A stretch of 64,000 bases of DNA from NCBI RefSeq assembly GCF_028372415.1, contig NC_092875.1, forward strand, positions 55,345,228 through 55,409,227, read 5' to 3'. Under the pieces are notes generated by a model, which saw nothing but the letters and a program-made list of their open reading frames with translations, searched no databases and was not told the origin of the DNA. Source of the stretch: Notamacropus eugenii (taxonomy: Eukaryota > Chordata > Mammalia > Diprotodontia > Macropodidae). The first letter of the stretch is position 1; each line of letters opens with the position of its first letter. This document shows positions 24,901 through 36,900 of this stretch, in pieces. A program made the position numbers and the translations under genes.

Positions 24901-27900
24901 AATACACAAAAAATTTCATTTGATCTTCATAACCCGGTAAGGTTAGAGCTGTGGGAACTTATTGTTCCCATTTTGCAGATCTGGAAGCTGAGGCTGAAAG
25001 AAATTAAATGACTTAGCCAGGGTCACCCAGCTACTAAGTGTCTGAGGTGAGATTCATTCATGTCTTCCTGATTCTAAGTCTAGCACTCTATTTACTGTAC
25101 CACACTGCCTCTTGATGTGCATCTGGACAAGATTATACGAGTTATACCCACGTAAATAACACTGGACATGCATCAGAACAACCTTATACAAGGATAAATT
25201 TTTATATATTAGCCTGGACAGAAGACATAGACCCAGGAATAACACTATAAAAGACAGCTGACTTCTATCTTGAACTATTTAGTAAATATAGCTTGTCAAC
25301 TGATGAAAACAGCCCAGGAGACACACAGCACAGAAGGTCAGCATAATTTTGTGGAAGGAATACTCAATTAGGAGTTGAAACTTGGGTTTGAATCCTGGTT
25401 CTAACACAAAAAAAGTCAGAAATGTCTCTAGACCTCAGTTTCCTTATCTCCAAAATGGGGTAAGAATGCTCACACTACCTACAAAAAAGGCTATTTCAAG
25501 GAAGGTGTCTTGTAACCTTAACAGCACTACATAAATGTGAATTGTTTTATTATAACATTGTTATATCAAGACCAGAAGTGCCATATGTTGTATACTGTGG
25601 GAGCTGGGGGCCTAGAAGGCCAACTTCATTAAACCTAGTTATCTTTTTATATCCTCAAGCAAAAACAGAACTTCCGCAGACAGTATACATCAGCAGTATT
25701 ACAGTCAGCTGAATCCTGAGGGCTTGCTTTCTTCCCACAAATGTTAATTGCAACCATTATCATCTCACCTGAATGCATGGTTTTCCCTGTTGTTCTGCAA
25801 GGCAATTGTTTCCACTTCTGGACCCCCATCAGCTATAAACCTGGCCAGCTTCTCAGCAAAAGTCTTGGTCTCTTCATCCTCTGGGGGTGAAACTTTAAGC
25901 AGGCTGTCAGTACTGGGTTCAACTCACCACACCCAACAGTCAAAAGCCTAATATGTTCTAAGAACCCCAAGGGCAAGAGAGGGGTTTATTGGGGGAATGA
26001 TACAAAGAAAAACAGGCAAACGGTAATCAGGTTACTTCACTGGGAACAAATTGTGGTGCTTACTAGCCTGACTGCCCTGAAAGACCCCTGGCCAAGAATT
26101 TAAATTTAAATTTAAACAACATCTGTCTTTGGATTGGGACACAGACTTTCTCTTTTGGAATCCAGGTTTGTACCCTGTATTCAGGACAAGAAGGAATTTG
26201 AGAGACATTCTGTGTCCAGACAGATGCTTTGTTTAAGGCACCACATATGGGACTTGTCTAGGCTAGGCCCAGGGCAATGAAATTAGAAAGAAATACAGGG
26301 TTGCCCCCATGACAGCTTCTCCAGGCAATTTTGGTTGAGTGTGCATCTCATCCTTAACTGTGGGAGAAGGTTGTTAAAGGAGCCCTGTATTGAATAGAAG
26401 TAATAAGGGGAAGGAATATGGGAATTAAACAGCAATAGGCTCTTTATGGGAAACTCCTTAAAAAACTATATCTGCTCAACCATCAATTTTTTCCCCATTG
26501 CCCATTTCCCCATTGCAGTTTATCATTCACTGGGATGTTACCCCATTTAAAATATGATGCCTACTTAAAATTTTTCATTTTTCATTTGAAATTTACAGCA
26601 ATGAAATCTTAAAAAATTTTTTTAATTCCCCCCATGCTGTATAAGGAAAACTGTCATCTTAACCTTAAAACACCTTTTGTATTTGCAGCTGAGCTTCTGC
26701 TACTTGGGAAAGAATAAAGCTGCTGCTTTTTTCAACTGGCTTGCATGGTGATGCCTCAATAGGAACTCTGCAGCCTATTCTGTGGCCCGTCCAGACCTAA
26801 TACAAGGGAAAGAATTTCTAACCCTCTGCACAGCAACTCAGCAGTGCCCTCCTCTACCTTTTTGAGAAGATGGTGTCTGGGCATTCTGGTTTTCCTTTTT
26901 CATCTCTGCCACTTTCTTTCTGTAGTACAGGAATTCTCTGCTGTTCTTATCATGCAAAAATCTGGAAAGATGGTCAGAAAAAGTCATGCAACATGTTACT
27001 TTGACAGTTTAATTCTAAAGCTTTTGATGGAAACATCTCTAAAGGTAATTTATAGACATCTTAATGTAATATAAGCTCTGAGAGGTTTCACACCTGGAGC
27101 TGCTGGCAGAGTTCAAAAGCTCTTTCAATGAAAATTTCATCAACAAAATGAATCAATCATACATACAAGCCTCCACACCTTATCAGAAGTCAATAAGCAG
27201 ATTAAAAATAAATTAAGCACAGTTATACTTACGAAAATGCAGGGTTATCCTTGTAGTCCTCCATAGCAACCTTTTCTAGTTCAGGGCCTCCTTCTGCCAC
27301 AAACCTGGCCAATTTCTCTACCACTTTCCGGGTCTCCGCATCCTCTGGGGGTAAAACTTTAAGCAGGCTGTCAGTACTGGGGTTCAATTCATACACCCAA
27401 CAGTCAACAGGCACATTATTTCTAAGAACCACAACAACAGACAAGAATGGGATGGGGGAGGGAGGGAAGAAGAGGGATGAAATGGGGGCAGTAATCCTAG
27501 TATGGTGTACAAATTACCAGTGACTGACTGCTGGGGGCAGGGATGTAATTCTGAATAATCTCATGAAATGTACGGGAAAGGAAAAACCTGAATCCACTTG
27601 GGTCACTGCCAGAGAGTATTCAGAATAGACACTAACATACCCTCAATATAGCCTTCAATGAGTAAATTTTTGTTGCTAGGAGTAGGGGAGAAGTAGTGTA
27701 CATGGAACTTGCAGTGTAATTAAACTGGAAGCTAATAACTAGCTTTTACCTTCCTACTAAGATACAATGATCTCTAAATCCAGAGCAGCACCAATGCACC
27801 TACAGGATGTCTGCCATTACAGCATGTCCTTTCTAAGGAACATCCCTCTCCCACAGCTTTCCTTCCCTAGACTACAAACAAGCTTCTGCAGCCCAAATGG

Positions 27901-30900
27901 TAGTCATGACCTCCCTTCCTGACTCTTCCCATAGTAGACTTAGAATCAGTACAAGGTACTGAAACGAAAGTGCCAGTGACCAACATCACTATTTCCCCCC
28001 AGGACAAGAACAGTTAAGAGTAACACAGACTTCCTCTACCATTCTACCCACATGAGTCCTTGGTCAAATCTGGATGGAAGACTCCAGGAAGATCCAAATG
28101 GAAGAAGAGTAGAATTTCCAGGACTCATTTAGAGACTGAGATGAGCGAATCAAATGGACTCAACGTGGGGTGGGGAGAATGGGAGAGAATAAGAATTAGG
28201 AATCCACTTAGTTTGATCTGCAAAGGACCTTAGAAAAGGAACCACATTATATAAAGGTAGAAACAAGTTCAGAGAGGGAAAAGGATTTTCCCAAGGTCAC
28301 ATGGTCAGTTAGTAACAATGCTAGTACACAGAATTCAAGTCTCCTGACTCCTAGTTCAGGGCTCCTTCCACTTTAACATGGTGTCTTCCATAATATGAAG
28401 TTCCCTTTAACTTATACACAAGAATGAGTAACACTAGGATCCCCTCTCTAAGGCAAACCACACTTGTCATTCAACCAAAAGACAGTCCCTATTGGAAATC
28501 TAGGTTTGTCCAGTATTCACACTCCTCTTGCCATTGAATAGGACAACTGATAAGGAAACTTGAGGGGTTGAGGGGGCAGCACTACACTTACTTTTAATTT
28601 CCAACCACTGCTCATAATCCTCCTCGTCATCATCATCTGGAGACTGGAAGACACTCAGGCGGTTAGCCACAGGGCTCTGCTTGGCATGAGAGTAGTTCTT
28701 TACTTGATTGAGAGGATTGCTCACTCCCAGGCTGGGTCTCTTTCCAATCAATATTGGTCTTTTCCCAGTGCTTGAGGTAGAGACATTAGAGGGAGCACAG
28801 GCAGAACTTGGAGAAGCATCTTGGGAGGAAAGAAGAGCAATGACAGCAACAAAAGAAAAAAATAGCATTTACCAGAGGTAGCCACCACTACATGGAATTA
28901 CAGTGGGGCAGGGCCTCAGGAAGGCATCTAGCCCTATTATCATGTCTTCAGGCATTGTCGCACATAAATAACCTTAGAGATATGTACATCTGTTCTACAT
29001 TTACAGAGAAGATTTCAAAACTTATCATTTCTATTCCAAGAGCAACCTTTTCGAATGCAGTTTCCTTCTTACATCTGTCCTAAGTTCTTCCTATTCCACT
29101 TTAAAATCATTTCCCCCCCTTTCACAAGAATTAGTCAAAACTAAGTTACCATGTTAACAATTAATAAGAATTTATTTTCAAATCAAACCAACCTATTTGA
29201 TGTACAGAGTAGAATCAAGGTGCAAAATATTCTGTTTTATTTGGAACTATGCCCCCAAAATTACTAAATTGAGTACATATCCTTTGTCCAGCCATACCAC
29301 TACTGGTCTAAACATTTAAAATTGCTCTTTTGGTGATGGCAAAAACTGGACAGGGTGCCCATGAATTGACCAAAGGTTGAACAAGTTATGTACATAATAA
29401 GTGTAAAGGAATGCTAATATAATATAAAAAATGATGAAAGGAACAACTTAGTTATAAAAATTTATAGAAAAAGGTTGTAGAAAACTTAAATTAAAGAACC
29501 TTAAGAGAAACCTGGGAAGACTGGTATGAACTGATATAAAGAAAAATGAGCAAAACCAGAAGAATTTACACTATTAACAATAAAACTATAGAAAAGAAAA
29601 AATTCTGAAAGATTTAAGAATTCTGATCAACACAGTGATCAACAATGATTCCAGAAGACCAATGATGAAGAATACTACTCATCTCCTGACAGATACTAGT
29701 TTTGGACACAACCAGTAGGGAATTTGTTTTGCTTTTCTATGCTTATTTGTTACAAAGATACTGATTTTCTTTTTTGGGAGATGAAAGAGTGGAATAGATA
29801 TTTAGGTGACAGAGAAAATAAATACTTGTTAACTTTTTAAAAATGAAATTTAATTAAAAAAAAAACAAAAAAAATTTGCTTTTCTCTATTCTTTCTGTTA
29901 TTACCATTAATGTCAACTCTTATCAGCCTGACTTCTGGTGTAGGTACTAAGTATCAATGAAAAAGACAAATATAATCAGAAAGGAAAAGGGGGAAGAAGA
30001 CAGAAGGGTTAATTAACGTAAAAATTATAAATCATAGGATTTTAGATTTAGAAGGGACCTTACAGTGTTAATTCAATCCTTTAATTTTTCAAATAAGTAA
30101 ATTTATGAGCATAGAAGAGGAAGGAATTATTCAAGGTCATACAGGTAGATTTGATCCCATTTTCTGACTTCAAATCCATTGCTCTTTAAATATACAATGC
30201 TGCCTCCTGGCTACTACATCAGACTGAAACAACACTGACTTCTGAAACAAGTAGTGTGATATAATGAGAACAACTCTGGATTAGGAGATCTGTAGATAAG
30301 TGGCGCCCATAAGATCAATTTATTTCATGGCAGTAGACAAGTTATTTCACCTTTGAGACTCAGTTCCCTCCTATGTATAATTGGAATACCCACCTCACAA
30401 GTGCCATAAAGATCAAATGAGGTAATATACTGTCATTTATTGCTATCATTATTATGTTATTAGGATATTGCATTAATTCGTATTAATGCCAAACCTTAGA
30501 ATGCCTAAACAAGTCTCTTAATTTCAAATAAAATATAGTGGTTAGGACTCTCTACATAAGCTCTTTTTCCAAAAGCAGGCTTTAAAGAGATGAGGTTTGT
30601 TAAAAATAAACAGCTTTGACCTTGGGTTGCATCAAACTGGAAGCTAATCCAGATTAATTTCCGCTAAAGCATGGCTCTGATGATGTCATCATTCAAAAGC
30701 TTCACTATTCAAAAGCTTTCAGTGGTTCTCTACTGGCTAACAAATAGAGCTCAAACTTTTTAACTTGAAATTCAAGTCCTACAAAATGTCACCTGGTTCC
30801 AAACTACCATTACAGCCTTAAATTGCACTATTCCCCCTCATACAAATAATTCAACTACAATGAAGCATTTACCCTGAAAAGCATTCGTTCAAACTTCTTG

Positions 30901-33900
30901 TTCTTCCCCCGTATCCAGAATGTACTCTGCTGTACTGACCTTCTGCTGTCTCTCAAACATCACCCTCCATGAGGCCTTGCCTGATCTCTTTACCACCTTG
31001 ATTCAAAATTAGGCATAATCTTTCCTATCTCTTTAATCTTACAGCACTTTTTATTCCTTTTATGTACTATTCTGAGAGAGAGGTTTAGATCTGTTATTTC
31101 CTTGGATTAAGGACTTTCTGGAGTAGAAGCTCCTGCCACCAATACAAATCTCAGTCTGAGTTACCTGAGGCACTGAGACTTTCAGTGCCCTGAAGGACTG
31201 GCCCCACAACTAGTACGAGTCAGAGTAAGATTGAAATCTTTGGTTCCTGACTCTAAGATCAGCTCTACATCCTCTATAACAAGGGCTGTCAAAGTTCAGT
31301 TGAAGGACCTCTAAGGGTTCCTGAGAACCTTTCAGGAGATTTGCAAGGTTAAAACTATTTTCATAATAACACTAAGATGTTTTCATTTCTAATATGATAA
31401 CTAGTGATAGGGATTACTCACATTTTTTTAAAAAGCTCTTCAGGGGATTTTCAAGTTTTAAGAGTGTAAAAGGATCCTGAGTTGGCAAAGTTTGTGAATC
31501 TCTGCCCTATGCCATGCTGCCTCTTCTTAAGTACTTAACTGCTTTCTAATTTCTATTATATTTACCTGTAAATATGTCTCATATATTTAGTGAAACTCTA
31601 AGATTCTTAACACATTTCTGATTTATTTTTGTACCTTTCAAAGGATCAGCATATAGTAGAAACTTAGCAAATGTCTGCTGAATGCTGAATAATTGAGTGA
31701 ATGCCTGAGGCATGGTTCCAAGAGATTCTAAAACCAAAGTTCCCAGAATCCTCTAGGCTCCTAGGTTGAAATGAACTTACCTGTGCAGGATCTTTCCTTC
31801 TGCAGCTTCAGAAACTGCTGCAGGAAGCTGCCGTCATTGGCAAACTTGTTAGAGACAGAAGCAGCATTTGGTGCACTTGTAATTCTAAGCCCAAAACAAA
31901 AGGAACAGATATCAGATGACAAAAAAAAAAAAGGTTTTTTTTAATAATAAAAAAAACCACAAGGAAACCTGCCAAGTTTTAGACCAGGTAAGCAAAGAAT
32001 GACAATCATCAAGCTTTTATGTAATACTTGTGAATGTGCCAGGTCCTACACTAGGCAGCAGGTATACAAATACATAAGTAAGACAATCCTCGTTCTTAAG
32101 GAGCTGACATTCTGCTTGGGGGAATATAAGATGTTCACTTATAAATACAGGGTATATACAAAATAAACAATGCTTTGGGGCAGAGACACTAACAACAGGT
32201 GGAACCAGGAAGGAGTGACACTTCAATGGAGCTTTCCAGGGAGTCAGGGCTTCTAAGAGGCAGAGGTAAAGAAAGGAAGCACCCAGAGCATGGGAGACAG
32301 ACAGCCTGTGTAAAGGCATGGACCAGGAAGATGAAACATCCTGCACAAGGAATAGCAAGGAGGTCAGTTTGGCTGGAATTCTCTATGTGAGAAGTAACGT
32401 AGGATCAGCCTGATTAGACAGACTAGAGCCAGACTGTGAAGGTCTTTCAATGACAAAAGGAGGTATCAGCATTTTATCCTAGTGACAGTCTAGTCATATT
32501 TTATCAAAGTGCTGTTACTTTAACAGTGATGGGGAAGATGGCTCAAGGAGGAGAGGAAGACCAATTTAGAGGCTATTGCACAGTCTAGACAGGAAGAAAT
32601 GAGGGCATGAATTAGGATGGTTGTGGTAGGAGTAGAAAGGGATAAACACAGATTTAGAGCTAGAAGAGACCTAAGAAGCCATAGTTTCAATTCTTGCCTT
32701 TTACAGAAGAAACTGAGGAACTGAGAAATGAAGAACTGGTCTAGGATCACCCAGCCAGAAGGCACCTAAGGTGGGACATGAATCCAGTGTTTCCTAACTA
32801 CAAGTATAGGACCTTATACATGCTCTGAGATGCTGAGGGATAGGTAGAAAAACCCTGATAACTGAGGTTATGAGGTGAGAAGTAGTGCAAGTGAAACGCT
32901 AGGGGGGAAGACAACAAATTTCATCCTGTCAATGCCAAAAATGGATTCTATTTAGCTCAGTGACAATCATTCTTCTTACCTAGTAGGTAAGGAACTCCCT
33001 CAGTCCTTTTACCTAATGTGAAACAAAACTTTAAGATCCAAAGCATTCTCTACACCTCCACCACACTGCCTTCTCTCTCTTCCCAAAGTGGGTTTGGAAG
33101 GGGCTACTTATATTTATAACCACCTAGATATAAGCTAGGTTTAACTGGAAGAAAAGTACTTGTCAAATATTTAAAGATTTCAATTATTTTAATTTGAATT
33201 CAAGAATTCAATTCAATTCATGGGCACCCTCTTGCTTTTCAGTTCTTTGCCATTACCAAAAGATCAGTTATAAATGTTTAGGCCAGTAGTGGTATGGCTG
33301 GGTCAGAGGATTTAATTTAATATGGGCACCACCTAAATGAAGATCTCATAGTCTTTAAAGATTTCAATTATTCAATTATTATCAGTATACAAAATAGTAC
33401 ATAAAAGGAATAAAGGTTCAATTATTCATGCACTCTAATACATTCAATTATACCAACTATCCAGTACCATCAATTTGAATCTCATTCAGGAGTTAGCTGG
33501 TGCCACCTGTTTTTGTACAAGCCCAGGAGCTAAGAATGGTTATTGGCTCTATATGTAAACTGCCATTAGAAAAATAGAGAGGCAATTGTAAAGAAGCTAC
33601 TGTTTTCTTATAAATCTAATTTTTTTTGTCTAGATCTGTGATTTAATTAGCACACAGAACCTAGTATGCTAACTCCCTCCAAAGCAGATCAGTAACTTGT
33701 CTGTGACTTCTGGTCTTAGATATCTGCCAGGAGCAGTGAGAGCTTCTGTGATCGGTCCATGATCAAAACAGTAGGATTTGAACCAGGAATTTCTGATTTA
33801 AGGCTCACACTCTTCTACGTCAAGCTGCCTCTCAGATGATAAATCTACCACTTTGCCAACTTTCAATCAACCACACTGTAATCTACTCTTGATGCTCTTC

Positions 33901-36900
33901 GGTGAGAGGCTCTTGCTGTTCTAAGTAAAATCTGACTTGGCACATTGAAAGTGAGAAGCTTTGGGCCGATCTCCTTAAATGATGGTGATTAAACTGAATA
34001 TCATGTTTAAATCTGACGTATTTTTTAAGGTGAGTTTTGGTCCCTTAATAAAATGATCAACAGAAGTATACATATACACTCTTCCTAAATGTTTTTTGGT
34101 TAGCTAAGACCAGGCCTCAGCTTTTTGTGGCAGATCTTTTATTAAAATTTGCCTGTTTTGATCAGTCAGAGCTGAAATCACTGAGAAATCTCTTTGCAGA
34201 CATTCAGATATATCCCGTGATGTCCCGCCCTCATGCCTACCGTATATACTATACATTCTAACTAATTTGGACTATTATTTGGCCCTCTGCTTGCACTACT
34301 TTTCATGCCTGGAACAAACTCCTTCCCCACCTACTATCTAATGAAGTCTCTATTTAATCAGTCAATAAGCATTTAAGTGCTTATTATGTGACAGAAACTA
34401 GGAACTAAAGGTAGAAGTTACACACTCCCTGCCCTCACATAGCTTACATTCGAAGGGGGGAAGAGACAACGTGCACCTCTATGTATATTATGTATACGCA
34501 ATATATACAACACTGTCAGCTTCATGTCAAAGGTGGTGCTTGAACTTAGTTTCAAAAGAAACTAAGGGCCCGATTCAGATGACCACTTCCTCCATTAAAC
34601 TTTCTCTAACCACTCCCCCCATGCAAGCTATCTTGCCTTCCTCAAATTTCGCACTTTCCTTGGTCCTATCCTTTGTCCTGTTCCCAGTATCACAACTGAC
34701 TGTGTACACATCTTTCCTCCTTATTAGGCTGTAGGTTCTGAGAGACCAAGGTCTGTTTTCCTTCCTTTGTACTTTCAGCACAGAATTTCCACACAGCTGG
34801 TGCTTTATGTTCGTTGAATGAATATAATCATTAAGATGTTGTTGGGCAGACAATAAACCTGAGATATTGTGAATACATTAAAAAGCTCTCAGGGATATAC
34901 TCACTCCCTGGGTGGTGGGGGCTGGGGAGTGGCCACGTGACTCTGTTTGGCTTGTTGCTCCATTTTGGCCTCAATTTCCCGCTTCTTCTGAGCAATCAGT
35001 TCTTCTTGATGAAGAATATTCATGTTCATCTTCCCAGATTTAGGTGGTGCAATCCCAAACCACCTGTTGGCTTTTCCTGTAAAGGTAAAACACAAGACCA
35101 TCGGAAATCATCATTCAACAGCCTTATGCAGTTTAAACAGGCAATGGGGATACAAAAAGTAAAGGCTCCTTTCCTAAAGGAGTTTACCATCTAGCTAGAA
35201 AATCATCTAAACAAACACTTGTTAAATGCCTACACTATACATTTTACAGTACACTCTGCTAAGCAATAGAAGATATGAAAATGGTCTCTTGTCCTCATAA
35301 AGCTCATACTCTAGTAGGAAGATATGAGGAACACACAACTAACAATAGTGTGAAGTGATACATGATCAATGCATCAGAGGCAAATCATGTGCTAGGGGAG
35401 TTCTGAGGTGGGAAGAAGCTTTACTAAAGGAATAAGGGAAGGTCAATGAAAGAGAAGGAAGGTTTCATGGAAGGAAAAGGATAGACAAGATTTGAACGAG
35501 TAAAAAATCAGAGCAGATGAAGTGAAATGAGGGTTAGGCATTCTAGGTATAGAGAAGTGGGGCAAAGCGAAAGCAAAGGCAGGAAGGTGGACACAATCTG
35601 GCGGAATCACAAAGAGGAGTAGAATATGATAGAAGACTGGAAAGAGGGTGCATGCTAGGTGGAGGAGTCTGGGTGGGTCATAAAGAATCACTCAAAGTGT
35701 TTTTTAACAGAAGGGCAACATGATTGGTGATTGGACTAGATGGTCTCTGAGGTCCCTACCAGCTCCAATCTAAGAGTTCTGCATATGGAAGAGGAGTCTG
35801 GCTAACAGGAGCACACACTTCAACACAGCATCTAAGTGCATAATTAAGTTCAAGGGAAGGTAACTCTATAATAAATTGATCAGAGGACTCAAAGTTAATG
35901 GGATATGAGCCAGGCCTTGTAATTTGCTAACATCTATTTTTAATTTACTTTTTTGTCTCTGTTGCCTTCCCTAAGGAAAACATAAGTTTTTTAAGGGCAA
36001 GAACTGTTTTCATTTGTGTCTTTGTATCTCCAGCGCACAGCACAGTGTCTGGCACATAGTAAGTTGCTTTCCCCTCTGCTCCTGAATTTCCAGATGTCAA
36101 AACCATGCCTCAGCTGTTGTCTCATGTTAGACACTTGTCACTACCCCAGAACATCCAATAACCTCTGTGGTCTTCTTACCCTGAAAGGGTACACCCCTCA
36201 CCTGCAGGTTGGTTCCCTTCCTCTCACTGCTTTTTCCTGAGGCTTTCCTTTTGTGAAGAGTCCTAGGTCAGCCAACTTTCATTTTCCATCTACGGCTCTC
36301 TTTTATGTGTTGTCCTCCCCCATTAAATGTAAGCTCCTCAAGGGTAGGGACCATCTTTCTTTTTGCTTGTATTTGTATCCCTAGCACTTGGTAAACTGGC
36401 TGACACAAGTGCTTTTTGCCTAGCCTTACCTAACTTAGCTTAATAAATGTTGGTTGAATGGAATGGAATAAGCGAAGCACAGAACAGAGAGAACGTTCCA
36501 GACAAACAGAATAGCCTAAGTAAAGACTCAAGGGGGCCTGGAAAGGGCATGAACTGGCAAACTCTCAACAGGCCAATTTGGCTGAAGCACATATTCATGT
36601 GCACATTTAAAGTTGTTTGGAATATCATGCAGGGTTTTGACACCAATCAATGAGCATTTATTAAGCACCTATGCACCAGGCACTGTCACAACAAAGACAA
36701 AAATGAAACTAGCCCCTGCCCTCAAGAAGTTTACCTTCTATCAAAGGGAAACCAGCATGTACATACATAGATATTCACATAAAATTCAAGAAAAAGGAGA
36801 GGTACCCCACTAGCAGCTGATGGGATTATGACAGACTTTATGTAGAAGGCAGTATTTGAGTTGAGGAATTCTAGGAAAAGGAGGTAAAAAGGGAGTATAT

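Noticed and set aside
26099-26117. Triple TTTAAA-type repeat inside the LTR-like block
   Set aside because: Too short and AT-rich to treat as an operator or tandem array.
27229-27444. An open frame running from SUGP1 exon 5 back through the intron tract (…[20 protein letters not shown]…), suggesting a longer exon
   Set aside because: Splicing at 27356 matches known SUGP1 and keeps phase. The partner tract at exon 7 has a 1-bp shift that breaks the same frame, and no good in-phase acceptor was found upstream.
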